NCBI GenBank assembly: GCA_016787045.1
Contig: JAEUVA010000030.1
Coordinates: 1 to 64,000, forward strand
Length of the DNA stretch: 64,000 nucleotides
Source: Chitinophagales bacterium
Lineage (GTDB): Bacteria; Bacteroidota; Bacteroidia; Chitinophagales; LD1
Direction: 5' to 3'
Below, in pieces: positions 28,904-38,119 of the stretch (position 1 is the stretch's first letter; the number at the start of each line of letters is the position of its first letter). The notes under the pieces were generated by a model. That model saw only the letters and a list, made by a program, of their open reading frames with translations. It did not search any database and was not told where the DNA came from. The translations under genes and the position numbers were made by a program.

Positions 28904-31501
28904 ATGAACGCTAACAATTTTACCACCAAGGCACTTGAAGCGCTGAGCAATGCGCAACAAGAGGCCTTCAATAACTCGCATCCGCAGTTAGACACCATAC
29001 ACCTTTTAAAAGGAATGTTGGATACCGATGAAGATGCACTGCCTTTTCTTTTAGAAAAAAGCGGAGTGAACAAAAACATCTTGCTGGGGCGGGTAGAAGA
29101 AAAAATGAAAACCCTGCCCAAAGTAAGCGGGCAAAGTGCAGATCTAGCTCCATCTCCTGCTTTTGGCAAACTTATTTTACAAGCCAATAAACTGATGAAG
29201 GACTTTCAGGACAGCTACATCGGCAACGATGTACTGTTGCTTTCACTGCTTACTATTGGTGACGACACCTCAAAACTCCTTAAAGAGCAAAAGCTGGAGG
29301 AGAAAAAACTACGCACCGCTATATTAGAGCTACGCAGAGGTAACAAAGTAACTGAGCAAAATGCCGATGCCACTTACAACGCATTAGACAAATATGCTAT
29401 TAATCTTAACGCACAAGCCAAAGCCGGTAAGTTAGACCCTGTTATAGGTCGCGATGAAGAAATCCGCAGAGTGATGCACATCCTCTCGCGCAAAACCAAA
29501 AACAATCCGCTTTTGGTTGGTGAGCCGGGGGTAGGTAAAACAGCCATTGCCGAAGGCATTGCTCACCGGATGGTAAAAGGCGATGTGCCCGAAAACCTGA
29601 AAAACAAAACCATTTATGCGCTGGACATGGGTGCGCTAATGGCCGGTGCAAAATATCGTGGAGACTTTGAAGAGCGATTAAAAGCAGTGGTAAAAGAAGT
29701 GAAAGAAAGTGCCGGACGCATTATCCTTTTTATTGATGAAATACATACACTGGTGGGTGCCGGTGCCACCGAAGGTGCTATGGATGCCGCCAACATCATA
29801 AAACCCGAGCTGGCTCGTGGTGAGTTGCGTGCCATTGGCGCCACTACACTAAATGAGTACCAAAAATATTTTGAAAAAGATAAAGCGCTGGAGCGCAGGT
29901 TTCAAAAAGTAATGATTGAAGAGCCGGGCATAGAAGATGCCATTTCTATTCTGCGCGGATTAAAAGAGCGCTACGAAAATCACCACAAAGTGCGGATAAA
30001 AGATGATGCGATTATAGCTGCCGTTACGCTAAGCGACCGCTACATTAGTGAGCGTTTTTTGCCCGACAAAGCCATTGACTTAGTAGATGAGGCAGCCGCC
30101 AAGTTGCGCTTAGAAATGGATTCGCTCCCCGAAGAGTTAGACGAGATTGAGCGCAGAATTATGCAACTTGAGATAGAACTGGAAGCTATTAAACGCGAAA
30201 ACGATGAGAAAAAAATGAGCGAGTTGAATGCTGAACTGGCTAACCTCAAAGAGCAACGCGGTGAGTTCAAGGCCAAATGGCAGCGCGAAAAAGAAATAGT
30301 GGACAAAATCAGCGCTGCGAAAAAAAGTATTGAGCAACTCAAGTTAGATGCCGAGCGCTATGAGCGCGAGGGCGACTACGGCAAGGTGGCCGAAATCCGC
30401 TATGGAAAAATTAAGGAAGAGGAAGGCAACATCAAAAAACTGGAAGAGGAACTAAACACTATCAGCAGTGATAAACGAATGCTGCAAGAAGAAGTGAATG
30501 CCGATGATATTGCAGCTATTGTGAGCAGATGGACCGGCATACCCGTAACCAAAATGCTGGAAGGCGAAAAAGAAAAACTACTGCATTTAGAAGATAAACT
30601 TCGCGAGCGCGTAAAAGGGCAAGACGAAGCCATAGAAGTAGTAGCCGATGCCATACGGAGAAGCCGCGCGGGCTTGCAAGATGAGCGCAAACCGATTGGT
30701 TCGTTCTTGTTCTTAGGCACCACCGGTGTAGGAAAAACAGAATTGAGTAAAGCGCTAAGTGAAGTGCTGTTTAACGATGAAACCGCTATGGTGCGTATAG
30801 ACATGAGCGAGTATCAGGAAAAACATGCCGTGAGCCGCTTGGTGGGCTCCCCTCCCGGATATGTGGGCTATGATGAAGGCGGGCAGTTGACCGAGGCCGT
30901 GCGCAGGCATCCGTACACCGTCATTCTTTTTGATGAAATTGAAAAAGCGCACCCCGATGTATTCAACATTTTGCTACAGGTGCTGGACGATGGCCGCCTG
31001 ACTGACAACAAAGGCCGCACAGTCAATTTCAAAAACACGCTGATTATTATGACCAGCAACATCGGCTCAGACATTATACAACGAGCATTTGAAAATATAA
31101 GCGATGAAAATCTGCTGAGCGCCAGCGAAACGGCCAAAATAGAAGTGATGGAGCGGCTCAAACAAACCGTGCGTCCTGAGTTTTTAAACAGGATTGATGA
31201 GGTAGTGATGTTTCACCCGCTCATGCGCAAGCAAATACACGATATTGTGGAATTACAGTTAGGTAATCTCCGCCACTTATTACAGCAAAAAGAAATACAA
31301 TTAGAGGTAACTACCGAGGCCTTAAATTGGTTGGCCGAAGAGGGCTTTGACCCACAATACGGTGCTCGGCCACTCAAGCGCACTATTCAAAAAGAACTGG
31401 TAAACAAACTCTCTAAACTGCTCTTGGCCGGTGAGGCGCAAAAAGGCCAGACCATAGTGGCAGATGCGTTTGATGGAGAGTTGGTTTTGAGGGTGAAGTA
31501 G
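28904..31501 (+). CDS. clpB: ClpB disaggregase
   Basis: 865 residues from the ATG at 28904; the frame opens at 28862, but family members begin with the MNxNxFTxKAxEAL segment. The ATP-driven disaggregase works with DnaK on heat-damaged proteins in the cytoplasm. Domains: Clp N-domain (about 1-145), first AAA module with Walker A GEPGVGKT (206-213) and Walker B ILFIDE, the long coiled-coil M domain (about 410-530), then a second AAA module with GTTGVGKT (about 605) and [16 protein letters not shown], ending with the ClpB D2-small domain. No TAnnTTTG box is visible upstream. The leader has two TGACA motifs (near 28807 and 28839), which may mark heat-shock control. A long hairpin terminates it. 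Confidence 0.97.
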   Translation: MNANNFTTKALEALSNAQQEAFNNSHPQLDTIHLLKGMLDTDEDALPFLLEKSGVNKNILLGRVEEKMKTLPKVSGQSADLAPSPAFGKLILQANKLMKDFQDSYIGNDVLLLSLLTIGDDTSKLLKEQKLEEKKLRTAILELRRGNKVTEQNADATYNALDKYAINLNAQAKAGKLDPVIGRDEEIRRVMHILSRKTKNNPLLVGEPGVGKTAIAEGIAHRMVKGDVPENLKNKTIYALDMGALMAGAKYRGDFEERLKAVVKEVKESAGRIILFIDEIHTLVGAGATEGAMDAANIIKPELARGELRAIGATTLNEYQKYFEKDKALERRFQKVMIEEPGIEDAISILRGLKERYENHHKVRIKDDAIIAAVTLSDRYISERFLPDKAIDLVDEAAAKLRLEMDSLPEELDEIERRIMQLEIELEAIKRENDEKKMSELNAELANLKEQRGEFKAKWQREKEIVDKISAAKKSIEQLKLDAERYEREGDYGKVAEIRYGKIKEEEGNIKKLEEELNTISSDKRMLQEEVNADDIAAIVSRWTGIPVTKMLEGEKEKLLHLEDKLRERVKGQDEAIEVVADAIRRSRAGLQDERKPIGSFLFLGTTGVGKTELSKALSEVLFNDETAMVRIDMSEYQEKHAVSRLVGSPPGYVGYDEGGQLTEAVRRHPYTVILFDEIEKAHPDVFNILLQVLDDGRLTDNKGRTVNFKNTLIIMTSNIGSDIIQRAFENISDENLLSASETAKIEVMERLKQTVRPEFLNRIDEVVMFHPLMRKQIHDIVELQLGNLRHLLQQKEIQLEVTTEALNWLAEEGFDPQYGARPLKRTIQKELVNKLSKLLLAGEAQKGQTIVADAFDGELVLRVK

Positions 31502-31560
31502 TGTTAAACTTTTAGAACACAACTTACAGACAAGTTGCTGAATTTGCCTTTTGAAAACAG

Positions 31561-31604
31561 AAAGCACACTTCAGAAATTGTTACAATTTCTGAAGTGTGC
31601 TTTT
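31561..31604 (+). terminator. clpB terminator with a perfect 20-bp stem
   Basis: Arms 31561-31580 and 31584-31603 are perfectly complementary (inner bases CAGAAATTG / CAATTTCTG) around a TTA loop, and the right arm ends in TTTT. It lies 59 bases after the clpB stop. Confidence 0.85.
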
Positions 31605-31688
31605 GCTATTATTATGGATTGTTGCATTACATGCCAAATCAAACTCTTTTGTAATTGACCTAATAAACTTCACTTAACAAATTTTGAA

Positions 31689-31718
31689 TTTTAAGCATCT
31701 TGCCGGCTTCTACATTTG
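31689..31718 (+). promoter_or_regulatory. promoter of the Bat operon
   Basis: TACATTTG (31711-31718) is a perfect -7 box 25 bases before the moxR ATG. The -33 part is imperfect, TTTT at 31689-31692 with an 18-base spacer. Confidence 0.55.
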
Positions 31719-31743
31719 CCCACCTTCACAAAAAACTTGATGT

Positions 31744-32745
31744 ATGGAAAATACCGCCACGGTTGACATTGCTGCGCTCAACGAAAAAATAAGCCGCGAA
31801 AGCGCCTTTGTTGATGTATTGAATTTAGAAATAGGCAAAGCCATAGTAGGCCAAAAATATATGGTTGAGCGGCTGATGCTGGCGCTGCTATCTAACGGCC
31901 ACATATTGCTGGAAGGCGTGCCGGGCTTAGCAAAAACCTTAGCCATAAAATCGCTGGCCTCGGCCATACATGCCAAGTTTTCGCGCATACAATTCACACC
32001 AGACCTATTGCCTGCCGATTTGATAGGCACCATGATTTACAACCAAAAGGAAAACAACTTTCAGGTAAAAAAAGGGCCCGTGTTTGCCAACTTTATTTTG
32101 GCCGATGAGATAAACCGTGCCCCCGCCAAAGTACAAGCGGCACTGCTGGAAGCCATGCAGGAGCGGCAAGTAACGATTGGTGAAAACACCTTTAAGTTAG
32201 AAGAGCCATTTTTAGTTCTCGCTACACAAAACCCTATTGAGCAAGAGGGTACTTACCCGCTTCCGGAGGCGCAGGTAGATCGCTTTATGCTCAAAGTGGT
32301 GATTACCTATCCTAAAAAAGAAGAAGAGCAGCTCATCATTCGCCAAAGCATGGAGCAATCGGCAAAAGCCATAAACCAGGTAGTAAAAGCCGAAGACATC
32401 ATCCGCGCGCGCAACACCGTACGTGAAGTTTATATGGATGAAAAAATTGAGCGATACATCTTAGACATTGTATTTGCCACCCGTAAACCCGAAGATTACA
32501 AACTCAACAAATTAAAATCATTTATCAGTTATGGCGGTTCACCGCGCGCCAGTATCAACTTGGCTATAGCTGCCAAGGCGTATGCATTTATCAAGCGCAG
32601 AGGATATGTAATACCCGAAGATGTGCGGGCTGTTTGCTATGATGTACTCCGCCATCGCATAGGGCTCACCTACGAAGCAGAAGCCGAAAACATGAACACT
32701 GAAATGGTGATTAGCGAGATATTGAATGCGGTGGAAGTGCCATAG
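31744..32745 (+). CDS. MoxR-family AAA ATPase of the Bat operon
   Basis: 333 residues, cytoplasmic. Walker A GVPGLAKT at 58-65, Walker B FILADE at 117-122 followed by INRAPAKVQAALLEAMQE, and sensor region ATQNPIEQEGTYPLPEAQ. These are hallmark MoxR sequences. MoxR ATPases act as chaperones for VWA-domain partners. The following DUF58, BatA and BatB genes give exactly that context (Bacteroides aerotolerance operon). It heads the operon behind its own promoter. Confidence 0.95.
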   Translation: MENTATVDIAALNEKISRESAFVDVLNLEIGKAIVGQKYMVERLMLALLSNGHILLEGVPGLAKTLAIKSLASAIHAKFSRIQFTPDLLPADLIGTMIYNQKENNFQVKKGPVFANFILADEINRAPAKVQAALLEAMQERQVTIGENTFKLEEPFLVLATQNPIEQEGTYPLPEAQVDRFMLKVVITYPKKEEEQLIIRQSMEQSAKAINQVVKAEDIIRARNTVREVYMDEKIERYILDIVFATRKPEDYKLNKLKSFISYGGSPRASINLAIAAKAYAFIKRRGYVIPEDVRAVCYDVLRHRIGLTYEAEAENMNTEMVISEILNAVEVP

Positions 32746-32752
32746 TAGGAAT

Positions 32753-32783
32753 GAGTTGTGGGTTGTTAGTTGCCAGTTGTCAG
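32753..32783. repeat. GAGTTG-type simple repeat, left flank of the four-helix-bundle gene
   Basis: About 31 bases of repeated (A/G)GTTG units directly after moxR. The inverted counterpart lies at 33203-33235, so the small gene between is framed by inverted copies. A related stretch lies within hisS at 21319-21350. Confidence 0.7.
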
Positions 32784-32807
32784 AAATACAAAATACGATT
32801 AGAACTT

Positions 32808-33182
32808 ATGTCAAATTATACGGCTTATACGCAGTTAGAGGTTTGGAAAAAAGCTAGAGTGCTGGTTTGTGAAGTGTACAAACTATCTGCGAAATTTCCG
32901 AGAGAAGAATTGTACGGATTAACCTCCCAAATGCACAGAGCAGCAGTTTCTATACCTTCTAACATTGCCGAAGGATGTGGCAGACAATACAAAAAAGAGA
33001 CCATACAATTTCAATATATAGCTCGTGGTTCACAATACGAATTAGAGACAGAGTTATACTTAGCACACGATTTGGGATTCATATCCGCAAGCGAGTTAGA
33101 GAACATACTAAATCTACTCATTGATTGTAGAAAGCTACTACATGGTTTCATTGGGTGTTTAGACAAATCTGACCTAAAGTAA
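32808..33182 (+). CDS. Four-helix-bundle protein (23S rRNA intervening-sequence protein family)
   Basis: 124 residues from ATG 32808; an upstream in-frame ATG at 32751 would place the simple repeat inside the protein and is less likely. The sequence LEVWKKARVLVCEVYKL, the SLTSQMHRAAVSIPSNIAEG-like segment (54-73) and the GSQYELETELYLAHDLG segment are the signature of the S23/IVS four-helix-bundle family. The fold forms pentamers in solved members; its function is unknown, and members are often encoded in rRNA intervening sequences or as stray genes. Here it splits the Bat operon between moxR and DUF58 and is flanked by inverted simple repeats, which suggests insertion as a cassette. Confidence 0.9.
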   Translation: MSNYTAYTQLEVWKKARVLVCEVYKLSAKFPREELYGLTSQMHRAAVSIPSNIAEGCGRQYKKETIQFQYIARGSQYELETELYLAHDLGFISASELENILNLLIDCRKLLHGFIGCLDKSDLK

Positions 33183-33188
33183 ATTACC

Positions 33189-34118
33189 GTGGCTGCATTT
33201 TTCTCACAACACACAACTCGCAACACGCAACTCAGTAATGATGAGAAGCGCAAAAAGTTGCGCAGAATAGAAATCAAAACCCGAAAACTCACCAACCAGG
33301 TTTTTTCGGGAAGTTATCATTCTGCGTTTAAGGGTAGAGGTATATCGTTTAGCGAGGTACGTGAATATCAGTTTGGCGATGATGTGCGGATGATTGACTG
33401 GAATGTAACCGCGAGAAACAATAAGCCCTTTATCAAAGTATTTGAAGAAGAGCGCGAACTCACTGTGATGCTTTTAATTGATGTGAGCCGCAGCAGTTTT
33501 TTTGGCACACAAACCGATTTCAAGAACCATATCATAGCCGAGATAAGTGCGGTGCTGGCTTTTTCGGCTATTACCAATAATGATAAAGTAGGCGTTATCT
33601 TTTTTAGCGATGTGATAGAAAAATTCATTCCACCAAAAAAAGGCAAGAGCCATATCCTGCGCATCATATCAGAGATATATGACTTTACTCCGCAAAGCGG
33701 AAAAACAAACATTGTTGACACACTGCGCTACTTCAACAACATGGTCAAAAAGAAGTGCATCACCTTTTTGATTTCTGATTTTATGAGCGATGCTAAACCC
33801 GAAGAATTGAAAAAAGCACTCACAATAGTTTCGGGCAAGCATGATTTGATAGGGTTACACATTTACGATGAACGCGAAGCCAAAATGCCCGACTGCGGTA
33901 TGATGCTGGTGAGTGATGCAGAAACCGGACGCGAATTTTGGATGAATACTTCTGATAAGCAAGTGCGCTTAAATTACGAAAAGCGATTTGCCGAAAACAT
34001 TAAAACAGTAAAAAATGTATTTGGCAAAAGCGGTGCGCAGTTAGAGAGCATCAAAACAGAAGATAACTACGTGATAGGATTAATGAACATGTTTAAAAAG
34101 CGGGAGGGCAAGAGATGA
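33189..34118 (+). CDS. DUF58 protein of the Bat operon
   Basis: 309 residues from a GTG at 33189. The conserved family core begins at LRRIEIKTRKL and includes the FSGSYHSAFKGRGISFSEVR and GDDVRMIDWNVTAR segments, then a VWA-like half with LLIDVSRSSFFG (a degenerate metal-site Asp-x-Ser) and FLISDFMSD. DUF58 proteins pair with MoxR ATPases. The first 17 or so residues are encoded by the inverted simple repeat that flanks the inserted four-helix gene, so the native N-terminus seems to have been replaced. The last codon overlaps the next start (ATGA). Confidence 0.93.
   Translation: MAAFFSQHTTRNTQLSNDEKRKKLRRIEIKTRKLTNQVFSGSYHSAFKGRGISFSEVREYQFGDDVRMIDWNVTARNNKPFIKVFEEERELTVMLLIDVSRSSFFGTQTDFKNHIIAEISAVLAFSAITNNDKVGVIFFSDVIEKFIPPKKGKSHILRIISEIYDFTPQSGKTNIVDTLRYFNNMVKKKCITFLISDFMSDAKPEELKKALTIVSGKHDLIGLHIYDEREAKMPDCGMMLVSDAETGREFWMNTSDKQVRLNYEKRFAENIKTVKNVFGKSGAQLESIKTEDNYVIGLMNMFKKREGKR
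33203..33235. repeat. GAGTTG-type simple repeat (inverted), right flank of the four-helix-bundle gene
   Basis: The complement reads as GAGTTG units like those at 32753-32783. It overlaps the first codons of the DUF58 gene, where it encodes SQHTTRNTQLS. Confidence 0.7.
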
Positions 34119-35059
34119 AAACACGCAAAATCATCTTTTTGCTTTGGATAGTTTTTGGGATGCTGCAATCCGCTTTTGCTCAAAAGTTTTCTGCATCGCT
34201 AAGTATTGATACCAATCAAATTGAGATTGGTGATTGGGTAACTGCTCATGTAGAATTTAAAGTGCCTAAGTTTAAAGGCGCTGAAAAAAAATATCAAATA
34301 GTTGAGCTTGGTCAGCAGGTAGAATTAGTGCGCACATTGCCCGAAAAAATTGACACTTACCCAAACCTGGCAGTTTATCACCAGCGCTTTGTTGTATCTG
34401 CCTACGACTCCGGAGTTTTTCAAGTAGGGCCATTTATGGTTACGCTAAACGATGGTCGCAAAAACGACACGGCTATTACCAATTATTTACCGCTGTATGT
34501 ATCAACCGTACCGGTAGATACTACCCAAGCCATTAAGCCCATCAACACCATACTGGATGTACCTTACGTGTGGAAAGAGTTTGTGTATTGGTATGCGGCC
34601 GGAGCTGTGTTATTAGCCCTATTAATTGCACTTTATTTCTTATGGAAATGGTACACCAAAAAGAAGCCGGAAGAAGGCAAGCGACCACCGCTCAAGGTAC
34701 CTCTATATGTTTGGGTGCGTGGTGAACTCAAAAAATTAGAAGAAGAGAAATTGTGGCAAAAAGATGAAGTGAAGCAATACTACTCTCGGCTTACAGATAT
34801 TGTGCGGATGTATCTGGAGTATCGCTACAACTGGAATGCTATGGAAGCCACTACAGAAGAAATTGCATTGCAAGTAGGTAAATATGATGTAAATGATATT
34901 GCCAAAGATTTGCTGCTCGGTATTTTGCGCAATGCCGATTTAGTGAAGTTTGCCAAAGTGAAACCCGCACCCGATACAAATATGCTATGCATCAAAAACG
35001 CTTACGATTTTGTGGAAATGACAAAACCCGCAGAACAAAAACAAGAGGATAAAAAATAA
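34115..35059 (+). CDS. Bat-operon membrane protein (BatD-like position)
   Basis: 314 residues. Signal peptide (about 1-22, SAFAQ), a periplasmic beta-sandwich of about 130 residues that resembles the N-terminal part of BatD-type proteins, one transmembrane helix (about 155-178) and a cytoplasmic helical domain with DVPYVWKEFVYW just before the helix. It overlaps the DUF58 gene by four bases and precedes batA by one. Position and layout are those of the conserved unnamed protein in Bacteroidota Bat operons. Exact function is unknown; it probably assembles with the VWA proteins at the inner membrane. Confidence 0.85.
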   Translation: MKTRKIIFLLWIVFGMLQSAFAQKFSASLSIDTNQIEIGDWVTAHVEFKVPKFKGAEKKYQIVELGQQVELVRTLPEKIDTYPNLAVYHQRFVVSAYDSGVFQVGPFMVTLNDGRKNDTAITNYLPLYVSTVPVDTTQAIKPINTILDVPYVWKEFVYWYAAGAVLLALLIALYFLWKWYTKKKPEEGKRPPLKVPLYVWVRGELKKLEEEKLWQKDEVKQYYSRLTDIVRMYLEYRYNWNAMEATTEEIALQVGKYDVNDIAKDLLLGILRNADLVKFAKVKPAPDTNMLCIKNAYDFVEMTKPAEQKQEDKK

Positions 35060-35060
35060 C

Positions 35061-36074
35061 ATGTTTTCGCATTGGAGTGAAATATATTTTGTGCATAAAT
35101 GGGTCTTGTGGCTGATACCCGAAGTGTGGCTATTGGGCGGGGTGTGGTGGTATTTTTTCAGAACCAAGAGCCACGCCCCTCTTACCGTATCAGACACCCG
35201 AGCTTTGCAAACCGAGCGCACACCGCTCAAAGGTTTGATTAAAGAAAATCTTATTGTGCTACGGCTCGTTGCGTGTTCGTTACTTTTAGTTGCTTTGGCT
35301 CGTCCGCAAACATCTTATGACGAAGAAAAAATAACCACCGAAGGCATAGACATTGTAATGGCTGTAGATGTTTCTACTTCCATGCTCGCCAAAGATTTTA
35401 AGCCCAACCGTTTGGCGGCCGCTAAAAAAGAAGCCATGAGTTTTATTGATGCCCGGCAGCATGATAGAATTGGCTTGGTGGTTTTTGCAGGCGAAAGTTT
35501 TACGCAGTGCCCGGTAACGGTAGATAGAAATGTGATTAAACAACAACTCACTCAAATCAAAAATGGTTTGCTGGAAGATGGCACTGCCATAGGGATGGGC
35601 TTAGCTACTTCAGTACAGCGACTTAAAGAAAGCGACAGCAAAAGCAAAGTTGTGGTGCTGATGACCGATGGGGTAAACAACAAGGGGCTGGTGGACCCCA
35701 TGACAGCTGCTGATTTGGCCTTACAATACAACGTGCGGGTTTACACCATTGGTGTGGGCAACAATGGGCAAGCCGAAACCCCCGTAGCCATGCGCCCCGA
35801 TGGCAGTTTGGTGTTTGCCATGGCCGATGTACAGATTGATGAGCCGTTGCTTAAAGAGATTGCAAAAAAAACCGGTGGGCAGTATTTCCGCGCCAACAAT
35901 AACTCTAAGCTGAAAGAGATTTATGAGCAGATAGATAAATTAGAAAAAACAAAAATAGAACTCAGTACCTATGAGCGCAGCAGCGATAAGTTTCATGCGT
36001 TTGCCTTGCTGGCAGGTATGGTGCTGTTAGTTGAAATTTTATTGCGGTATGGGTTGGTGAGGAGTGCGACTTAA
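35061..36074 (+). CDS. batA: BatA: membrane-anchored VWA protein
   Basis: 337 residues. Two N-terminal transmembrane segments (about 13-33 and 62-80), then a VWA domain facing the periplasm, then a C-terminal transmembrane helix (about 313-333). The metal-ion site is complete: D103-x-S105-x-S107 in DVSTS, Thr175 in EDGTAIG and Asp203 in MTDG. Linked to aerotolerance in Bacteroides, though the molecular role is unsettled. Second VWA gene batB follows after 101 bases that contain a GGGACGAG-type repeat. Confidence 0.93.
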   Translation: MFSHWSEIYFVHKWVLWLIPEVWLLGGVWWYFFRTKSHAPLTVSDTRALQTERTPLKGLIKENLIVLRLVACSLLLVALARPQTSYDEEKITTEGIDIVMAVDVSTSMLAKDFKPNRLAAAKKEAMSFIDARQHDRIGLVVFAGESFTQCPVTVDRNVIKQQLTQIKNGLLEDGTAIGMGLATSVQRLKESDSKSKVVVLMTDGVNNKGLVDPMTAADLALQYNVRVYTIGVGNNGQAETPVAMRPDGSLVFAMADVQIDEPLLKEIAKKTGGQYFRANNNSKLKEIYEQIDKLEKTKIELSTYERSSDKFHAFALLAGMVLLVEILLRYGLVRSAT

Positions 36075-36076
36075 AT

Positions 36077-36107
36077 GGGACGAGGGGCGAGGGACGAGGG
36101 GCAAGGG
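36077..36107. repeat. GGGACGAG-type simple repeat between batA and batB
   Basis: About 31 bases of repeated GGGACGAG/GGGGCGAG units directly after the batA stop. The same repeat occurs inside mutL (42882-42943). Confidence 0.75.
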
Positions 36108-36175
36108 TTTTTGATAATTAGTGAATGATAAAAGACGATTACTAATAACAATTAACGGACAACGGTTAACCAATC

Positions 36176-37213
36176 ATGTTTCGCTTTGAGCATTTTGAAT
36201 ATTTGTGGGCTTTAACGCTGCTTGTTCCCATTACGGGTTTATACCTGTATTACCTGTGGTGGAGAAAAAGCAGTTTGAAAAAGTTTGGTCGCACGGAGTT
36301 GGTGCAGCAACTTACACCAAGTTTAGCCCGGTGGGCTAACCCTGTGAAGTTTGTATTGGTAGCACTGGCATATACATTTATCGTATTAGGGTTTGCCAAC
36401 CCGCAAATTGGTACCAAGCAAGAAAAAGTGAAGCGGCAAGGCATAGATGTAGTAGTAGCGCTGGATGTTTCTAACTCTATGCTCAGCGAAGATGTGAAGC
36501 CCAACCGCTTGCTGCGCGCCAAAAATTTTATCAGCAATTTTTTGAACGAGCTGCACAACGACCGGATGGGCTTAGTGGTATTTGCCGGTAAGGCATACCT
36601 GCAAATGCCGCTTACGGTAGATTATGGCGCAGCTAAAATGTATCTCAAAACTATCAATACTAATATGGTGCCTACACAGGGCACCAATATTGGCGAGGCC
36701 ATTGATTTGGCGCGACAATCTTTGCAAAGCGATGAGCAAGACAACAAAAGCAAAGCGCTCATCATCATCACCGATGGAGAAGATAACGAAGGCGGTGTGG
36801 ATGACGCTTTAGAGCAGGCAAAAAAAGAAGGCATCAAAGTTTTTACACTGGGTGTAGGCACCGACAATGGCGCACCTATACCCGTGGGTAATGATTACAA
36901 ACGCGATGAAAGCGGCAACATAGTACTCACCAAAATGAATGAGCAAATGCTGCGCGATATTGCCACAAAGGGCAACGGAAAATATCTGCGGCTGGGAAGT
37001 GGCAAAGACGAAGTAACCGCCATACTCAAAGAGCTTGGCCGCATTTCTACCAAGCAGTTTGAAGAATTGGTATTTACCGATTTTGATGACCAGTTTCAAT
37101 GGATGCTTGGTATAGCATTAGTATTACTACTTATTGAATGGTGGATTAGCGAGCGAAAAAGCAGCAGTTGGTTTTCAAAGTATTTTGTAAACGAAAAAAG
37201 TACGGCTGTATGA
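36176..37213 (+). CDS. batB: BatB: membrane-anchored VWA protein
   Basis: 345 residues, paralogous to BatA. Transmembrane segments near 9-28, 57-75 and 308-325 surround a VWA domain with an intact metal site: D97-x-S99-x-S101 (DVSNS), Thr in TQGTNIGEA and Asp in ITDGEDNEGG. The ending SSWFSKYFVNEKSTAV is cytoplasmic. Its stop overlaps the batC start (ATGA at 37210-37213), so translation is coupled. Confidence 0.93.
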   Translation: MFRFEHFEYLWALTLLVPITGLYLYYLWWRKSSLKKFGRTELVQQLTPSLARWANPVKFVLVALAYTFIVLGFANPQIGTKQEKVKRQGIDVVVALDVSNSMLSEDVKPNRLLRAKNFISNFLNELHNDRMGLVVFAGKAYLQMPLTVDYGAAKMYLKTINTNMVPTQGTNIGEAIDLARQSLQSDEQDNKSKALIIITDGEDNEGGVDDALEQAKKEGIKVFTLGVGTDNGAPIPVGNDYKRDESGNIVLTKMNEQMLRDIATKGNGKYLRLGSGKDEVTAILKELGRISTKQFEELVFTDFDDQFQWMLGIALVLLLIEWWISERKSSSWFSKYFVNEKSTAV

Positions 37214-37905
37214 GAGTAATGTTCATAATAATCTGTTGGATGATAATGAGCGCACCTGTTCAGGCGCAGTTGCCGTTTTTGTATTTGCCGGAGCGGGTAG
37301 AAACCCGTGAGGGAAATAAACAATATAAAGACGGTAAGTTTGCAGATGCCGAAGCCGCGTACAAAAAGGCGTTGGACAAAAAGAACAACATGCCCGAGGC
37401 ACAATTTAATTTGGGCAATGCCATTTACGAACAAAAACGCTACGATACGGCCATGGCGCAATTTCGTATTGCTGCACAAACCAATCCCGATACTACAGTT
37501 AAAGTAAAAGCCCTGCACAACCTTGGCAATTGCTATATGCAACAAGAAAAATGGAAAGAAGCTATTGATTGCTACAAGCAATCGCTAAAAATGCTACCGG
37601 GCGATACGAATACCAAATACAATCTGGCTTATGCTAACGAAAAACTCCGCGAGCAACAAAAGCAAAACCAGCAAAATAAAAACGACCAACAGCAACAACA
37701 AAAGCAGCAGGAGCAAAAACAAAACGAGCCAAAGCAACAAGACCAAAAAGAACAGCAACAAAAACAGCAACCCCAACCTAAGCTAAGCAAAGAAGAGGCC
37801 GAAAAACTAATGCAGGCCCTGCAAAACGAAGAGCAAAAGACCAACCAAAAAATGCAGCAAAAGCAGGTAAAGGCGGTGAAGGTGAAAATTGAGAAAGATT
37901 GGTAG
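37210..37905 (+). CDS. batC: BatC: exported TPR protein with Gln-rich tail
   Basis: 231 residues from the ATG at 37210, which overlaps the batB stop. A signal peptide (about 1-20, ending APVQAQ) is followed by three TPR units (about 35-140) and a long low-complexity Gln/Lys region (about 145-200), then a charged helical end. TPR-bearing BatC is thought to organise the VWA proteins. Last Bat gene here: no batE or full-length batD follows, only repeats. Confidence 0.9.
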   Translation: MRVMFIIICWMIMSAPVQAQLPFLYLPERVETREGNKQYKDGKFADAEAAYKKALDKKNNMPEAQFNLGNAIYEQKRYDTAMAQFRIAAQTNPDTTVKVKALHNLGNCYMQQEKWKEAIDCYKQSLKMLPGDTNTKYNLAYANEKLREQQKQNQQNKNDQQQQQKQQEQKQNEPKQQDQKEQQQKQQPQPKLSKEEAEKLMQALQNEEQKTNQKMQQKQVKAVKVKIEKDW

Positions 37906-37930
37906 TATCAACGACCAACTATAATTCCCT

Positions 37931-38116
37931 ACCTGTTGGTGTCCTCACCAACCGGAGTGAATGCCTGCATGTTGGATGGCGGGTGGAGACACCCGCCTGT
38001 AGAAAAAAATGACCACTAAGTACAGTAAGGCCATTAAGGTGCAAGAGCCGTTTGGAGGTGCGGTTGGTGCGTGGCTTGGTTTGGTGGGTGGGACACCCAC
38101 CAATAGGAAAAAAACC
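37931..38116. repeat. cluster of GACACC-core hairpins after batC
   Basis: The 214-base gap after batC holds three perfect hairpins of one style. GTTGGTG-TCCT-CACCAAC is at 37935-37952. GGCGGGTG-GAGA-CACCCGCC is at 37978-37997. TTGGTGGGTG-GGA-CACCCACCAA is at 38081-38103, followed by a small TAGG/CCTA stem. The dispersed repeat copies at 11452 and 39452 share the same core. Confidence 0.7.
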
Positions 38117-38119
38117 TAT

